Shown here piece by piece: positions 7,910 through 16,457 of a stretch of 64,000 nucleotides of DNA. Position 1 is the stretch's first letter. Each line of letters opens with the position of its first letter. The notes beneath the pieces are model-generated. The model made no database searches. It saw only the letters and a program-made list of their open reading frames with translations, and had not been told where the DNA came from. The position numbers and the translations under genes were made by a program. The DNA comes from Amycolatopsis acidiphila (lineage in GTDB: Bacteria; Actinomycetota; Actinomycetes; Mycobacteriales; Pseudonocardiaceae): the NCBI RefSeq assembly GCF_021391495.1, contig NZ_CP090063.1, forward strand, positions 5,828,001 through 5,892,000. The letters run 5' to 3'.

Positions 7910-9151
7910 GTGGAAACCGCAGATCACGACCCGGAGACTCCTGAACCGATCCTGTTGAAGGAACCGGCCGAGGGGACTCCACCGGTGATCTCCGACCCCA
8001 CTGAGCTCGCCCGCGCGAGCGAGAAGCTCGCCGCGGGAACAGGGGCCATCGCGGTCGACACCGAACGCGCGTCCGGCTACCGGTACTGGCCCAAGGCCTA
8101 TCTGGTGCAGCTGCGGCGCGAGGGTGCGGGCACCCTGCTCGTCGATCCCATCGCACTGGACGGCGAGCTCGAACCGCTGCGCCAGGTGATCAACGGCGAG
8201 GAGTGGGTGCTGCACGCCGCCTCCCAGGACCTGCCGTGCCTGGCCGAGCTGGAGCTGCGGCCGGCGAGCCTGTTCGACACCGAGCTGGCCGGACGGCTGG
8301 CGGGCTACGAGCGCGTCGCGCTCGGCACACTCGTCGAAAAGCTGCTGGGGTACCACCTCGAAAAGGGGCACAGCGCGGCCGACTGGTCGAAGCGGCCGCT
8401 GCCCGTGGACTGGCTGAACTACGCGGCGCTGGACGTCGAACTGCTCGTGCCACTGCGCGAGAAGCTCGAGGCCGAGCTGGCCGCGCAGGGCAAGCTCGAA
8501 TGGGCACGTGAGGAGTTCGAGGCGGTGCGCACCGCGGCGCCGCCCGCGCCGAGGAGCGAGCCGTGGCGCCGGACCTCCGGGATCCACAAGGTCCGCACCG
8601 CACGCGGGCTCGCGGCCGTGCGAGCGCTGTGGGAGGCGCGTGACGAGCTGGCCCGCAAGCGCGACCGCGCACCGAGCCGCGTGCTCCCGGACAGCGCAAT
8701 CGTCAACGCGGTGCTGTCGGAGCCCAAGAACGTCGCCGAGCTGCAGGCGCTGCCCGTCTTCGGCGGTCGCGTGCAGCGGCGGTACACGGCAAACTGGTTC
8801 CGGCACCTGCAGGCCGCGCGGGCGTTGCCGCGCGAGGAGCTACCGAACCCCGCCCAGCCGACCGACGGGCCGCCGCCGGCGAACCGCTGGGCCGACAAGG
8901 ACCCGGACGCCGCCGCCCGCCTCGCCGCCGCGCGGGCCGCGCTGAACCGGATCGCCGAGCACCACCAGCTGCCGGTGGAGAACCTGCTGCTGCCGGACCT
9001 GCTGCGCCGCACCTGCTGGCGCCCTCCGGCCGACCGCTCGCCGGAGCAGGTCGCCGAGGCACTGCGGGCCGGGGGCGCGCGGCCCTGGCAGATCCGGCTC
9101 ACCGCCGACGAGCTCTCGACCGCCCTGCAGGCCACCGCACCGGCGAAGTAG
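7910..9151 (+). CDS. ribonuclease D-like 3'-5' exonuclease with HRDC domains
   Basis: 413 residues. DEDDy exonuclease domain (about residues 25-210): ExoI 'IAVDTERASGYRY' with D and E, ExoII 'VLHAASQDLPCL', ExoIII 'LNYAALDVELLVPL' with Y and D. One clear HRDC module follows ('RTARGLAAVRALWEARDELA' to 'VFGGRV') and a second weaker one near the C-terminus. It trims 3' ends of structured RNAs such as tRNA precursors. All catalytic residues seem intact. Followed by a long region without genes. Confidence 0.9.
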   Translation: METADHDPETPEPILLKEPAEGTPPVISDPTELARASEKLAAGTGAIAVDTERASGYRYWPKAYLVQLRREGAGTLLVDPIALDGELEPLRQVINGEEWVLHAASQDLPCLAELELRPASLFDTELAGRLAGYERVALGTLVEKLLGYHLEKGHSAADWSKRPLPVDWLNYAALDVELLVPLREKLEAELAAQGKLEWAREEFEAVRTAAPPAPRSEPWRRTSGIHKVRTARGLAAVRALWEARDELARKRDRAPSRVLPDSAIVNAVLSEPKNVAELQALPVFGGRVQRRYTANWFRHLQAARALPREELPNPAQPTDGPPPANRWADKDPDAAARLAAARAALNRIAEHHQLPVENLLLPDLLRRTCWRPPADRSPEQVAEALRAGGARPWQIRLTADELSTALQATAPAK

Positions 9152-9185
9152 CTTTTCGCGCTGCCCGCGGCGGGGGCTGCCCCCA

Positions 9186-9339
9186 GAGTTGGGTGGTCAT
9201 CCCGTCGCCTGACACGGGACGATCACTTTGAGCCAGGCCCGCAACCCCTCCTGCTTTCGGGCAGCCGACAACGCAAGCTTGCGGGCCTGGGTCAAAGTGA
9301 TATGCACAGACCGCAGGCGACGGGATGACCACCCAACTC
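9186..9339. repeat. 154-bp nested long inverted repeat
   Basis: Outer arms 9186-9211 and 9314-9339 are 26 bp and perfectly complementary (left begins GAGTTGGGTGGTCATCCCGT). Inner arms 9222-9244 and 9279-9301 are 23 bp with one mismatch (left begins ATCACTTTGAGCCAGGCCCG). The 34-nt centre contains GCAAGCTTGC. No open frame spans it convincingly. Options are a MITE-like element, a REP/BIME-type repeat or a large bidirectional terminator. No target-site duplication is obvious. Confidence 0.85.
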
Positions 9340-9478
9340 GACCACCTCGAGAAGGTGAGATGAGGGGCTTTTCCTGGCTCATCTTTGAGCCTGCCCGTCC
9401 GGCGAGGACTCTCTTGATCTTTAGAGCCGCGCTGCGCGGGGGCGCGCAGTGCGCGGGTGGCTGGGGTATGCCCGTCCC

Positions 9479-9514
9479 ACCCCGATCCCCGCGTCCTTCA
9501 GCGGGGATCGGGGT
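9479..9514. terminator. strong GC hairpin, terminator-like
   Basis: Perfect 14-bp arms ACCCCGATCCCCGC (9479-9492) and its complement (9501-9514) with an 8-nt loop GTCCTTCA. No U-tract follows. It may end transcripts from RNase D or isolate the fad operon. The rest of 9152-9800 is a very G-rich stretch in which I see no supportable gene. Confidence 0.5.
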
Positions 9515-9801
9515 TAGGGGCGGGCTGGGCGCCGGCATTGTTGGCTGCCGTTACCGGTTCGCCGTGGGCGGGTGGTTGGGCGGTGTCAGGCTCGGCTTGG
9601 GAGGTGGCTGGGGCTGCTGGGCGCGCCTGGAGGGTGGTTGGCTGGCCGTCGCCGGGCGCCCCGGGCGGGCGGCTGCCGTCGCGGGGCGGCCGAGCGGACG
9701 GTTGCTGCTTCCGGCGCGCGCTGAGCAGGCGGCTGGGCAAGTCCCCCACCCCATGCACGCCCCAGGAGTGGTGTGACCCACTCGACCGGGCCACCGCACT
9801 G

Positions 9802-9829
9802 GTTACCGACGGGTAACAAGGGCTATGGT
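9802..9829 (+). promoter_or_regulatory. palindromic operator plus -10 box of the fadAB operon
   Basis: GTTACC (9802-9807), GACG, GGTAAC (9812-9817) is a perfect 6-bp inverted repeat. TATGGT (9824-9829) follows 7 nt later and fits a -10 box with transcription starting near 9836. The palindrome sits where -35 would be, so a repressor, probably TetR-type as is usual for fatty-acid oxidation genes, could block transcription there. Confidence 0.5.
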
Positions 9830-9906
9830 GCGGGTGTACATCCGCAATCTCCCGTCGCGAGGCCGGGCGCCGGAGCAGCACGTCCGCGGCGCCGGAGACA
9901 CGCGGC

Positions 9907-9971
9907 ACCAAGAGACAGCGCGACACCAAGAGACAGCGCGACACCAAGAGACAGCGCGACACCAAGAGACA
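9907..9971 (+). repeat. 18-bp tandem repeat in the fadA leader
   Basis: Three exact copies of ACCAAGAGACAGCGCGAC (9907-9924, 9925-9942, 9943-9960) plus a partial fourth (9961-9971). It lies wholly between the predicted start of transcription and GTG 9988. Unit length is a multiple of three but no gene is likely there. Confidence 0.95.
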
Positions 9972-9987
9972 ACAGAGTGGAGCAACC

Positions 9988-11220
9988 GTGGCCGCAACAC
10001 CCCTGGCGGCATCCAGGTCCCGCGCGGTGCGCAGCGTGGCCTTCGTCGAAGGGGTACGCACCCCCTTCGGCAAGGCCGGCGAGAAGGGCATCTACGCCGA
10101 CACCCGGGCCGACGACCTCGTGGTCAAGGTCATCCGAGAACTGCTGCGCCGGCACCCCGAGCTGCCCCCGGAACGCGTCGACGACGTGGCGATCGCCGCG
10201 ACCACCCAGATCGGCGACCAGGGCCTGACGATCGGCCGCACCGCCGCACTGCTGGCCGGGCTGCCCAAGTCCGTCCCCGGCTTCGCGATCGACCGCATGT
10301 GCGCGGGCGCGATGACCGCGGTGACCTCGGTCGCCGGCGGCATCGGGTTCGGCGCCTACGACATCGCGATCGCGGGCGGCGTCGAGCACATGGGCCGGCA
10401 CCCGATGGGCGAGGGCGTCGACCCGAACCCCCGCATCGTCGCCGACAAGCTGGTCGACCCGACCGCGCTCGTGATGGGCCAGACGGCGGAGAACGTGCAC
10501 GACCGCTTCCCGGCGATCACCAAGGATCGTACCGACGCCTACGCGGCGCAGAGCCAGGAGCGCTTCGCCGACGCGGTCAAGGCCGGCAAGATCGGTCCCG
10601 AGCTGGTGCCGGTCGCGATCCGCAACCCGCAGCTGGGCTGGGGTCTGGCCACCGAGGACGAGCCGCCGCGCCCGGGCACCACGGTCGAGCAGCTCGCGAA
10701 GCTCAAGACCCCGTTCCGCCCGCACGGCCGGGTCACCGCGGGCAACGCCGCGGGCCTCAACGACGGCGCGACCGGCGCGATCCTCGCGGACGAGGAGACC
10801 GCCCGCGAGCTGGGCCTGCCGGTCGGCATGCGGCTCGTCGGCTACTCCTTCGCCGGGGTCGAGCCCGAGGTGATGGGCATCGGCCCGGTGCCGGCGACGG
10901 AGAAGCTGCTCGCCCGCACCGGACTGTCCATCTCCGACATCGGGCTGTTCGAGATCAACGAGGCGTTCGCCGTGCAGGTGCTCGCCTTCCTCGACCACTT
11001 CGGCATCGACGCCGAGGACAGCCGGGTCAACCCCTGGGGCGGCGCGATCGCCTGCGGCCACCCGCTGGCCTCCTCCGGCGTGCGGCTGATGACCCAGCTC
11101 TCGCGCCAGTTCGCCGAGCACCCCGAGGTCCGCTACGGCCTGACCACGATGTGCATCGGTATCGGCATGGGTGGTTCCGTGCTGTGGGAGAACCCTGCGT
11201 ACGACGGGAGCGACAAGTGA
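9988..11220 (+). CDS. fadA: acetyl-CoA acyltransferase (thiolase, FadA type)
   Basis: 410 residues. Catalyses the last step of fatty-acid beta-oxidation: thiolytic cleavage of 3-ketoacyl-CoA. Catalytic nucleophile in 'DRMCAGAMTAV', active-site motif 'NEAFAVQVLA', and the C-terminal 'GGAIACGHPLASSG' and 'MCIGIGMGGS' with the second cysteine; 'GVEHMGRHPMGEG' is a thiolase loop. Start GTG 9988 has GGAG 5 nt upstream. The stop overlaps the fadB start as GTGA, so the two subunits of the trifunctional-type complex are co-translated. The leader carries an operator-like palindrome and an 18-bp tandem repeat. Confidence 0.95.
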   Translation: MAATPLAASRSRAVRSVAFVEGVRTPFGKAGEKGIYADTRADDLVVKVIRELLRRHPELPPERVDDVAIAATTQIGDQGLTIGRTAALLAGLPKSVPGFAIDRMCAGAMTAVTSVAGGIGFGAYDIAIAGGVEHMGRHPMGEGVDPNPRIVADKLVDPTALVMGQTAENVHDRFPAITKDRTDAYAAQSQERFADAVKAGKIGPELVPVAIRNPQLGWGLATEDEPPRPGTTVEQLAKLKTPFRPHGRVTAGNAAGLNDGATGAILADEETARELGLPVGMRLVGYSFAGVEPEVMGIGPVPATEKLLARTGLSISDIGLFEINEAFAVQVLAFLDHFGIDAEDSRVNPWGGAIACGHPLASSGVRLMTQLSRQFAEHPEVRYGLTTMCIGIGMGGSVLWENPAYDGSDK

Positions 11221-13325
11221 CCTTCACGGTGGAGCAAGCGAAAGCGGCGTTCCCGGACGAGGTGGTGACCACCGCGGTCACCCGGCTCGTGCGGGTGCCG
11301 GGGCTGGACAAGCCGGTCGCGCTGATCACCCTCGACAACGGGCACGACCACACCCGGCCCTCGACCTTCGGGCCGCAGGGGCTGGTCAGCCTGAACGCCG
11401 CGCTGGACGAGGCGTTCGCCGCCGGGCCCGCCGCGATCGCGGTCACCGGCAAGCCGTTCATCTTCGCCGTGGGCGCGGACCTCTCCGGCGTCGAGGCGCT
11501 CTCCGACCCGTCGCTGGCGCACGAGATCGCCGAGACCGGGCACGCGGTGTTCCGCCGCCTGACCGACTCGCAGATCCCGACCTTCGCCTTCGTCAACGGC
11601 GCGGTGATGGGAGGCGGGCTCGAGCTCGCGCTGTCGTGCCACTACCGGACGCTGTCGGAGAACACGGCCGCGATCGCGTTCCCCGAGGTGTTCCTCGGAC
11701 TGTTCCCGGGCTGGGGCGGCACGCAGCTGCTGCCCAACCTCATCGGGCCCGACGCCGCGGTGACGGTGATCGTCGAGAACGCGTTGAACCAGAACAAGAT
11801 GCTCACCGTGGCCAAGGCGGCGGAGCTGGGCATCGTCGACGAGGTGCTGGGGTCGGCGGACTACCTCGAGCAGTCGCTGCTGTGGCTGGCGAAGGTCGTG
11901 CGCGGCGAGATCACGCCCGCTCGTCGCGAGATCGACCGCGGCGAGGCCTGGGACAACGCCATCGCGCGTGCGAAGTCCATTGTGGACGGCAAGACGCACG
12001 GCGCGTCGCCGGGTGCGACCAAGGCCGTGGAGCTGCTGGAGCTGGCGCGGGGCAACGATCTCGACGCGGGCTGCGCGGCCGAGACCGAGGCGCTCGCGGA
12101 ACTGCTCATGAGCGACACGCTGCGCGCCGGGCTGTATTCGTTCAACCTGGTCAACAAGCGCGCGAAGCGACCGGCCGGTGCGCCGGACAAGTCGCTGGCG
12201 CGCAAGGTGAACAAGGTCGGCGTGGTCGGCGCGGGGCTGATGGCGTCGCAGCTGGCGCTGCTGTTCGTGCGGCGGCTCAAGGTGCCGGTCGTGCTCACCG
12301 ACGTGGACCAGGCGCGCATCGACAAGGGTGTGTCCTATGTGCACGGTGAGCTGGACAAGTTGCTCGGCAAGAAGCGGGTTTCGCCGGACGAGGCGAACCG
12401 GCTGAAGGCGCTCGTGTCGGGCTCGCTGGACAAGGCCGCCTTCGCGGACGCGGACTTCGTGATCGAGGCCGTGTTCGAGGAGTTGGGGGTCAAGCAGCAG
12501 GTATTCGGGGAGCTGGAGCAGTACGTCTCCCCCGAGGCGATCCTGGCGACGAACACGTCTTCGCTGTCGGTCAGCGAGATGGCCTCGAAGCTGCGGCACC
12601 CGGAGCGGGTCGTGGGCTTCCACTTCTTCAACCCCGTGGCCGTGCTGCCGCTGCTGGAGATCGTGCGTGGCGAGCAGACCGACGACGCCGCGCTGGCGAC
12701 GGCGTTCGCGCTGGGCAAGCAGCTGAAGAAGTCCAGCGTGCTGGTCAAGGACGCGCCGGCGTTCGTGGTGAACCGGCTGCTGCTGCGTTTCCTGGGCGAG
12801 GTGCTGACGTCGGTGGACGAGGGCACGCCGTTCGAGGTCGCGGACCGCGCGCTCGAACCGCTCGGCCTGCCGATGTCGCCGCTGGTGCTGATGCAGCTGG
12901 TCGGCCCGGCGATCGCGCTGCACGTGGGCGAGACGCTGCACACGGCGTTCCCCGACCGGTTCGGCGTGAGCGAGAACCTCAAGCGATTCGTCGACTCGGG
13001 CAAGACCGCGGTGTGGCAGTGGGACTCCTCGGGCAACCAGCAGGTCGACCCGGAGGTCGCCGCGCTGTGGCAGCAGGGCGACAAGGCCTCCAGCGAGGAA
13101 GAGGTGCGCGAGCGCGCGCTGGCCGCGATCGCCGAGGAGATCAAGATCATGCTCGACGAGGGCGTGGTCGCCGAGGCGCAGGACATCGACCTGTGCCTGA
13201 TCCTCGGCGCCGGCTGGCCGTTCTGGCTCGGCGGCATCACGCCGTACCTGGACCGCACCGGCGTCTCGACCAAGGTGACGGGTCAGCCGTTCCTGGCCCC
13301 GGGCGTCGCCTCGGTCCCGGCGTAG
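11217..13325 (+). CDS. fadB: 3-hydroxyacyl-CoA dehydrogenase / enoyl-CoA hydratase (FadB/FadJ type)
   Basis: 702 residues. N-terminal crotonase domain (about 1-270) with 'NGAVMGGGLELALSCHYR' and 'FPEVFLGLFPGWGGTQLL' carrying the two catalytic glutamates and an oxyanion hole; then an NAD-binding domain 'VGVVGAGLMASQLALLF' and a dehydrogenase domain with 'HFFNPVAVLPLLEIV' (catalytic His) and 'APAFVVNRLL'. It hydrates enoyl-CoA and oxidises the L-3-hydroxyacyl-CoA with NAD+, passing product to the FadA thiolase. Starts at GTG 11217, overlapping the fadA stop. A good terminator follows. Confidence 0.95.
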   Translation: MTFTVEQAKAAFPDEVVTTAVTRLVRVPGLDKPVALITLDNGHDHTRPSTFGPQGLVSLNAALDEAFAAGPAAIAVTGKPFIFAVGADLSGVEALSDPSLAHEIAETGHAVFRRLTDSQIPTFAFVNGAVMGGGLELALSCHYRTLSENTAAIAFPEVFLGLFPGWGGTQLLPNLIGPDAAVTVIVENALNQNKMLTVAKAAELGIVDEVLGSADYLEQSLLWLAKVVRGEITPARREIDRGEAWDNAIARAKSIVDGKTHGASPGATKAVELLELARGNDLDAGCAAETEALAELLMSDTLRAGLYSFNLVNKRAKRPAGAPDKSLARKVNKVGVVGAGLMASQLALLFVRRLKVPVVLTDVDQARIDKGVSYVHGELDKLLGKKRVSPDEANRLKALVSGSLDKAAFADADFVIEAVFEELGVKQQVFGELEQYVSPEAILATNTSSLSVSEMASKLRHPERVVGFHFFNPVAVLPLLEIVRGEQTDDAALATAFALGKQLKKSSVLVKDAPAFVVNRLLLRFLGEVLTSVDEGTPFEVADRALEPLGLPMSPLVLMQLVGPAIALHVGETLHTAFPDRFGVSENLKRFVDSGKTAVWQWDSSGNQQVDPEVAALWQQGDKASSEEEVRERALAAIAEEIKIMLDEGVVAEAQDIDLCLILGAGWPFWLGGITPYLDRTGVSTKVTGQPFLAPGVASVPA

Positions 13326-13336
13326 GCTTCGCGCGA

Positions 13337-13369
13337 ACGGGGTCCCGTCTCCTGGCGGGGCCCCGTTTT
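13337..13369. terminator. rho-independent terminator between fadB and vapC
   Basis: ACGGGGTCCCG (13337-13347) pairs with CGGGGCCCCGT (13356-13366) apart from one mismatch, followed by TTTT. It lies between converging genes and may work in both directions; its end touches the vapC stop codon. Confidence 0.75.
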
Positions 13370-13773
13370 CACACCTCGACGATGCGGACGGCCCGTTCGA
13401 TGCCGGCGAAGTCCTTGCCGTTGCGGGTCACGATGGGGATGGAATGCGCCGCCGCGGTGGCGACGATCTGCAGGTCCATCCGCCGTGGCCGGGGATCGCG
13501 CCCGGATTGCCGGACGAGAGCGGCCAAGACGCCGTAGAGCTTGACGGCTGTGACATCGAACGGCAGGACTTCGAACTGGTTGAGCGCGCCCTGATACCGC
13601 TCGGCCCGCACCATTCGCTCGACGGGGTCGGTGATATCGATGCTGTAGGCCAACTCACCGATGGTCACCGCACTCACCGCGGGAGCGGTGACCACTCCAA
13701 GCGGCCCGAGATCGATTTTTTCCAGATCGATGACCACGCAGGTGTCGAGCAGAACCCGGCCCGAGTCGGTCAC
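13369..13773 (-). CDS. PIN-domain toxin, VapC-like ribonuclease
   Basis: 134 residues. PIN fold acidic residues are in place: 'VLLDTCVVIDLE', 'VTIGELAYSI', 'RRMDLQIVATAAA' and 'VTRNGKDFAGI'. VapC toxins are Mg-dependent endoribonucleases that cut tRNA or rRNA. Start GTG 13773 overlaps the stop of the antitoxin as GTGA; an earlier GTG at 13785 is possible. The pair is likely mobile in origin: toxin-antitoxin modules move readily, and its partner gene seems damaged. Confidence 0.85.
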   Translation of the reverse strand: MTDSGRVLLDTCVVIDLEKIDLGPLGVVTAPAVSAVTIGELAYSIDITDPVERMVRAERYQGALNQFEVLPFDVTAVKLYGVLAALVRQSGRDPRPRRMDLQIVATAAAHSIPIVTRNGKDFAGIERAVRIVEV

Positions 13774-14003
13774 CGGCGCTCCCACGGGTCTTCCAGCGGG
13801 TCGTCGGGGCCGAAGATCTTGTCGTCCTCCTCGCGCTCCCGCCGCCAGCGCTCGAGGTCCATCGGCGGCAACTTCGCGAAGATGGCCTGGATCTCGCCCA
13901 AGGTGCGGGTGGGCTGTGGTTCCGCCCGGTGGGGCACCAGGTCGGCGATGGGTTTTCCGTTCCGGGTCACCGTGAAGCTCTCGCCCTGCTCCACGCGCCG
14001 CAA
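13770..14003 (-). CDS. Phd/YefM-type antitoxin, apparently missing its N-terminus
   Basis: 77 residues from TTG 14003. It begins at 'LRRVEQGESFTVTRNGKPIA', which in this family normally follows about 15-20 residues of the first strand and helix ('...RELNQHTARVL...'). Those residues are absent: the frame upstream runs into the end of the aldo/keto reductase gene, with no better start codon and no clear ribosome site. The C-terminal toxin-binding region ('MDLERWRREREEDDKIFGPD') is intact. DNA binding and dimerisation need the N-terminal part, so self-repression may be lost even if neutralisation works. Confidence 0.7.
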   Translation of the reverse strand: MRRVEQGESFTVTRNGKPIADLVPHRAEPQPTRTLGEIQAIFAKLPPMDLERWRREREEDDKIFGPDDPLEDPWERR

Positions 14004-14013
14004 GCGCAGTCCG

Positions 14014-14805
14014 CTACGACTGCCCGCCCTCCAGGATCGCGATACCGGCGACGTCCTGGGAGTCCAGCTCGAAGTCGAAGATGTCGATGTTCTCGCGGAT
14101 CCGCTCCGGGGTCACCGACTTCGGGATCGCCACCAGGCCCATCTCGATGTGCCAGCGCAGCACGACCTGCGCCGGCGTCTTGCCGTGCTTGCGCGCGATC
14201 GTGCGCAGGATGTCGTGCTCCAGCAGCCGTCCGCGGGCGAGCGGGCTCCAGGACTCGGTCACGATGCCGTGGTCGGTGTCGAACTTGCGCAGCGCCGCCT
14301 GCTGCAGGTGCGGATGCAGCTCGACCTGGTTGACCGCCGGCACGACGTCGGTCTCCGCCAGCAGCCGTTCCAGGTGCGGGACCTCGAAGTTCGACACCCC
14401 GACCGCCCGCGCCCGGCCGTCGGCCAGGATCTTCTCCAGCGCGCGCCACGTCTCGACGTACTTGTCCTCCCCCGGCACCGGCCAGTGGATCAGGTACAGG
14501 TCGACGTAGTCCAGCCCCAGCTCCCGCAGGCTGCCCTCGAACGCCCGCAGCGCGTTGTCGTAGCCGTGCGAGTCGTTCCACAGCTTCGTGGTGACGAACA
14601 GCTCCTCGCGCGGGAGCCCGCTGCCGCGCACGGCGGCGCCGACGCCGCGCTCGTTCCGGTACAGCGTCGCGGTGTCGATACTGCGATACCCGGCCTCGAT
14701 CGCGGTGTGCACGGCTCGTTCGACCTCGCGGTCGGGGATCTTGTACACCCCGAAACCGAGGCTGGGCATCCGGACGTCGTTGTTCAGCTGGATCGCGGGA
14801 ACCAT
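14014..14805 (-). CDS. aldo/keto reductase, C-terminus shortened
   Basis: 263 residues, AKR TIM barrel related to 2,5-diketo-D-gluconate reductases. Catalytic tetrad D44, Y49 ('SIDTATLYRNE'), K74 ('VTTKLWND'), H107 ('LYLIHWPVPG'); NADPH-binding 'IPKSVTPERIRENIDIFDF'. It reduces aldehydes and ketones with NADPH. The protein ends at 'DSQDVAGIAILEGGQS', about 10-15 residues before the usual end. Its stop is 10 nt before the truncated antitoxin frame, so the shortening of both genes at one point suggests an old deletion or insertion. A TATCGT box 6 nt before ATG marks a leaderless start. Confidence 0.88.
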   Translation of the reverse strand: MVPAIQLNNDVRMPSLGFGVYKIPDREVERAVHTAIEAGYRSIDTATLYRNERGVGAAVRGSGLPREELFVTTKLWNDSHGYDNALRAFEGSLRELGLDYVDLYLIHWPVPGEDKYVETWRALEKILADGRARAVGVSNFEVPHLERLLAETDVVPAVNQVELHPHLQQAALRKFDTDHGIVTESWSPLARGRLLEHDILRTIARKHGKTPAQVVLRWHIEMGLVAIPKSVTPERIRENIDIFDFELDSQDVAGIAILEGGQS

Positions 14806-14811
14806 CCGTGC

Positions 14812-14817
14812 ACGATA
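14812..14817 (-). promoter_or_regulatory. -10 box, leaderless aldo/keto reductase
   Basis: On the minus strand TATCGT, 6 nt, then ATG 14805. It fixes the start and excludes longer frames that run into the peroxidase gene. Confidence 0.55.
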
Positions 14818-14831
14818 GCTCCGGCCCGCGG

Positions 14832-16457
14832 TCAGGGCTTGTCGCCGAGCGGGTTCAGGTTCTCCGCCTTCCCGTCGAACGCGACCAGCAGCAGGTCCAT
14901 CATCGTGAAGCTCGTACCTTCGGGCTTGCCCAGCCACGGCCGCCATTCCGGCTCGCGCAGGATCGAGTACCTGCTGGACTCCATGCACCGGTGGAACACC
15001 TCGGCGACGATCCGCCCGCCCACACCGTTGAGGCGCCCGCCGTTGATCTCGGCCTCGCGCAGCACGTAGAACCACAGCGGGGTGTTCGCGACCAGCTGGT
15101 CACGCAGCTGCGCCGGGATCGCCGTCAGGTCCGCGCCGTCACCGCTGCCGACGAGGACCTGCTCCGCGCTCAGCGCGGGGGTGCCGATCTGCTCGGCCAT
15201 CTGCTGCCCGGTCGCCAGCTCGACCATGTTCGCCCGCACCAGGTTGCGGAAGGCGAGGTTGCGCTGGATGTCGTCAGGCTGCAGGCCCGCATCCCGGCCG
15301 CCGAACGCACCGGCGGGCAACGTGGCGAGCGGGTCGGCCAGGATCGTGTCCATGCGGCGCGCGCGGTTGATGCCCGGGCCTTCGAGCTCCGGACGGCCGG
15401 ACGGGCCGAAGTCGTGCAGCCGCCGCCAGTCCACGATCCAGTTCGTCGGCAGCCGCAGACCGCCCGCGTTCGGGTCGTCGAGGTCACCGGGCGGAGCCCG
15501 GATGCCCGAGGTGCCGCTGAACGCGAACAGCAGCAGCAGGGTCGCCGGGGTGAGCCCGCCGGGCTCGAAGATCCGGTTCCAGGAATAGGTTTCCCGCACC
15601 ATGCTGTGCCCGAGCCGGAACGCGGCCACGGAGAACTCGATCGGCATCGTCGCCGGACCGCCGCCTGCCCCGGGGTCGAACACCTTGCGCCCGTGCGCGA
15701 ACACGTCGTCGACGATCGTGGGGTGCACGATGCGCGGCAGGTAGTCCTCGCGCAGCAGCCACTGGTAGTGCTTGACGACCTCTTCGCGCGCCTGCTCGAA
15801 CAGCAGCGCGCTCGGCACCGGCCGCGCGACGAGCCGGTCCACCACGCGGTTGTGGAAGTTGATGAACGCGACGTGGGTCTGCGCGACCGCGAGGTTCTCG
15901 TCGTTGCGGGTGTCCGGGATCTGCGCGGTGCGCTCCGCGGCCTTAGTCGACCCGGTGCCGACCCGTGGCAGGTCGAAGCCGGTCCGGTTGATGTTGGTGC
16001 CGGCGTCGAAGTCGATCGCGGCGGTGGTGCCGACCCGCAGCTTGATGCCGTCCGCACTGTAGAAGTGCTTGTCCTGAACCGGTCCCCGGCCGTACAGCGA
16101 GTCGAGGTCGAGCGCGGGCGAGCGGCCCTGGACCAGCTCGTCCACGGTGACGTCGTCGCCGAGCGCCGTCGCGGTGCGGTCCAGCGTCAGGTCGTGGTCC
16201 ACGAACTGGCCGAGGTAGGTGAACCCGGCGGGGATGTCGGAGTCCTGCTCGTGCAGGCTCACGGCCGTCATGGCCTTCGCGAGCTCCTGCAGCAGTGCGT
16301 TGTCGGCCTGCGGACCCTTCTTTCCCAGCCGGGAGAAGCGGAATCGCCGTGGTTCGGCGGTGGGCGACGGCCATACCCCGATCGGCCTGTGCTGTTCGTC
16401 GAAGGTCAGGTCACCCTCGTTGATCACGTAATAGCGTTCGCGGTTGTGTCTTCTCAT
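14832..16457 (-). CDS. haem peroxidase of the animal-peroxidase (peroxidase-cyclooxygenase) superfamily
   Basis: 541 residues. Distal side 'YLGQFVDHDLTLD' with H88 preceded by D87; proximal histidine in 'FRLGHSMVRETYSWN' at about residue 283. These match the bacterial members of the animal haem peroxidase superfamily, which oxidise halides or phenolics with H2O2. No signal peptide, so it may be cytosolic or leave by another route. Start ATG 16457 follows AGGAGG at good spacing. It is 90 bp downstream of the histidine kinase gene on the same strand and may belong to the redox-stress island. The substrate cannot be read. Confidence 0.85.
   Translation of the reverse strand: MRRHNRERYYVINEGDLTFDEQHRPIGVWPSPTAEPRRFRFSRLGKKGPQADNALLQELAKAMTAVSLHEQDSDIPAGFTYLGQFVDHDLTLDRTATALGDDVTVDELVQGRSPALDLDSLYGRGPVQDKHFYSADGIKLRVGTTAAIDFDAGTNINRTGFDLPRVGTGSTKAAERTAQIPDTRNDENLAVAQTHVAFINFHNRVVDRLVARPVPSALLFEQAREEVVKHYQWLLREDYLPRIVHPTIVDDVFAHGRKVFDPGAGGGPATMPIEFSVAAFRLGHSMVRETYSWNRIFEPGGLTPATLLLLFAFSGTSGIRAPPGDLDDPNAGGLRLPTNWIVDWRRLHDFGPSGRPELEGPGINRARRMDTILADPLATLPAGAFGGRDAGLQPDDIQRNLAFRNLVRANMVELATGQQMAEQIGTPALSAEQVLVGSGDGADLTAIPAQLRDQLVANTPLWFYVLREAEINGGRLNGVGGRIVAEVFHRCMESSRYSILREPEWRPWLGKPEGTSFTMMDLLLVAFDGKAENLNPLGDKP

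Noticed and set aside
9907..9971. CRISPR-like array
   Set aside because: Units are 18 bp and directly adjacent with no spacers, and no cas genes are present.
9498..10091. Minus-strand open frame with 'LLVSRC' repeats
   Set aside because: The repeats simply translate the 18-bp DNA tandem repeat, and the rest is Pro/Ala-rich low-complexity text with no homologue in mind.
9825..11216. Plus-strand frame running from 9825 into fadB as one protein of over 1100 residues
   Set aside because: The part before 11217 overlaps fadA in another frame and is Arg/Gly/Pro nonsense; GTG 11217, coupled to the fadA stop, is the real fadB start.
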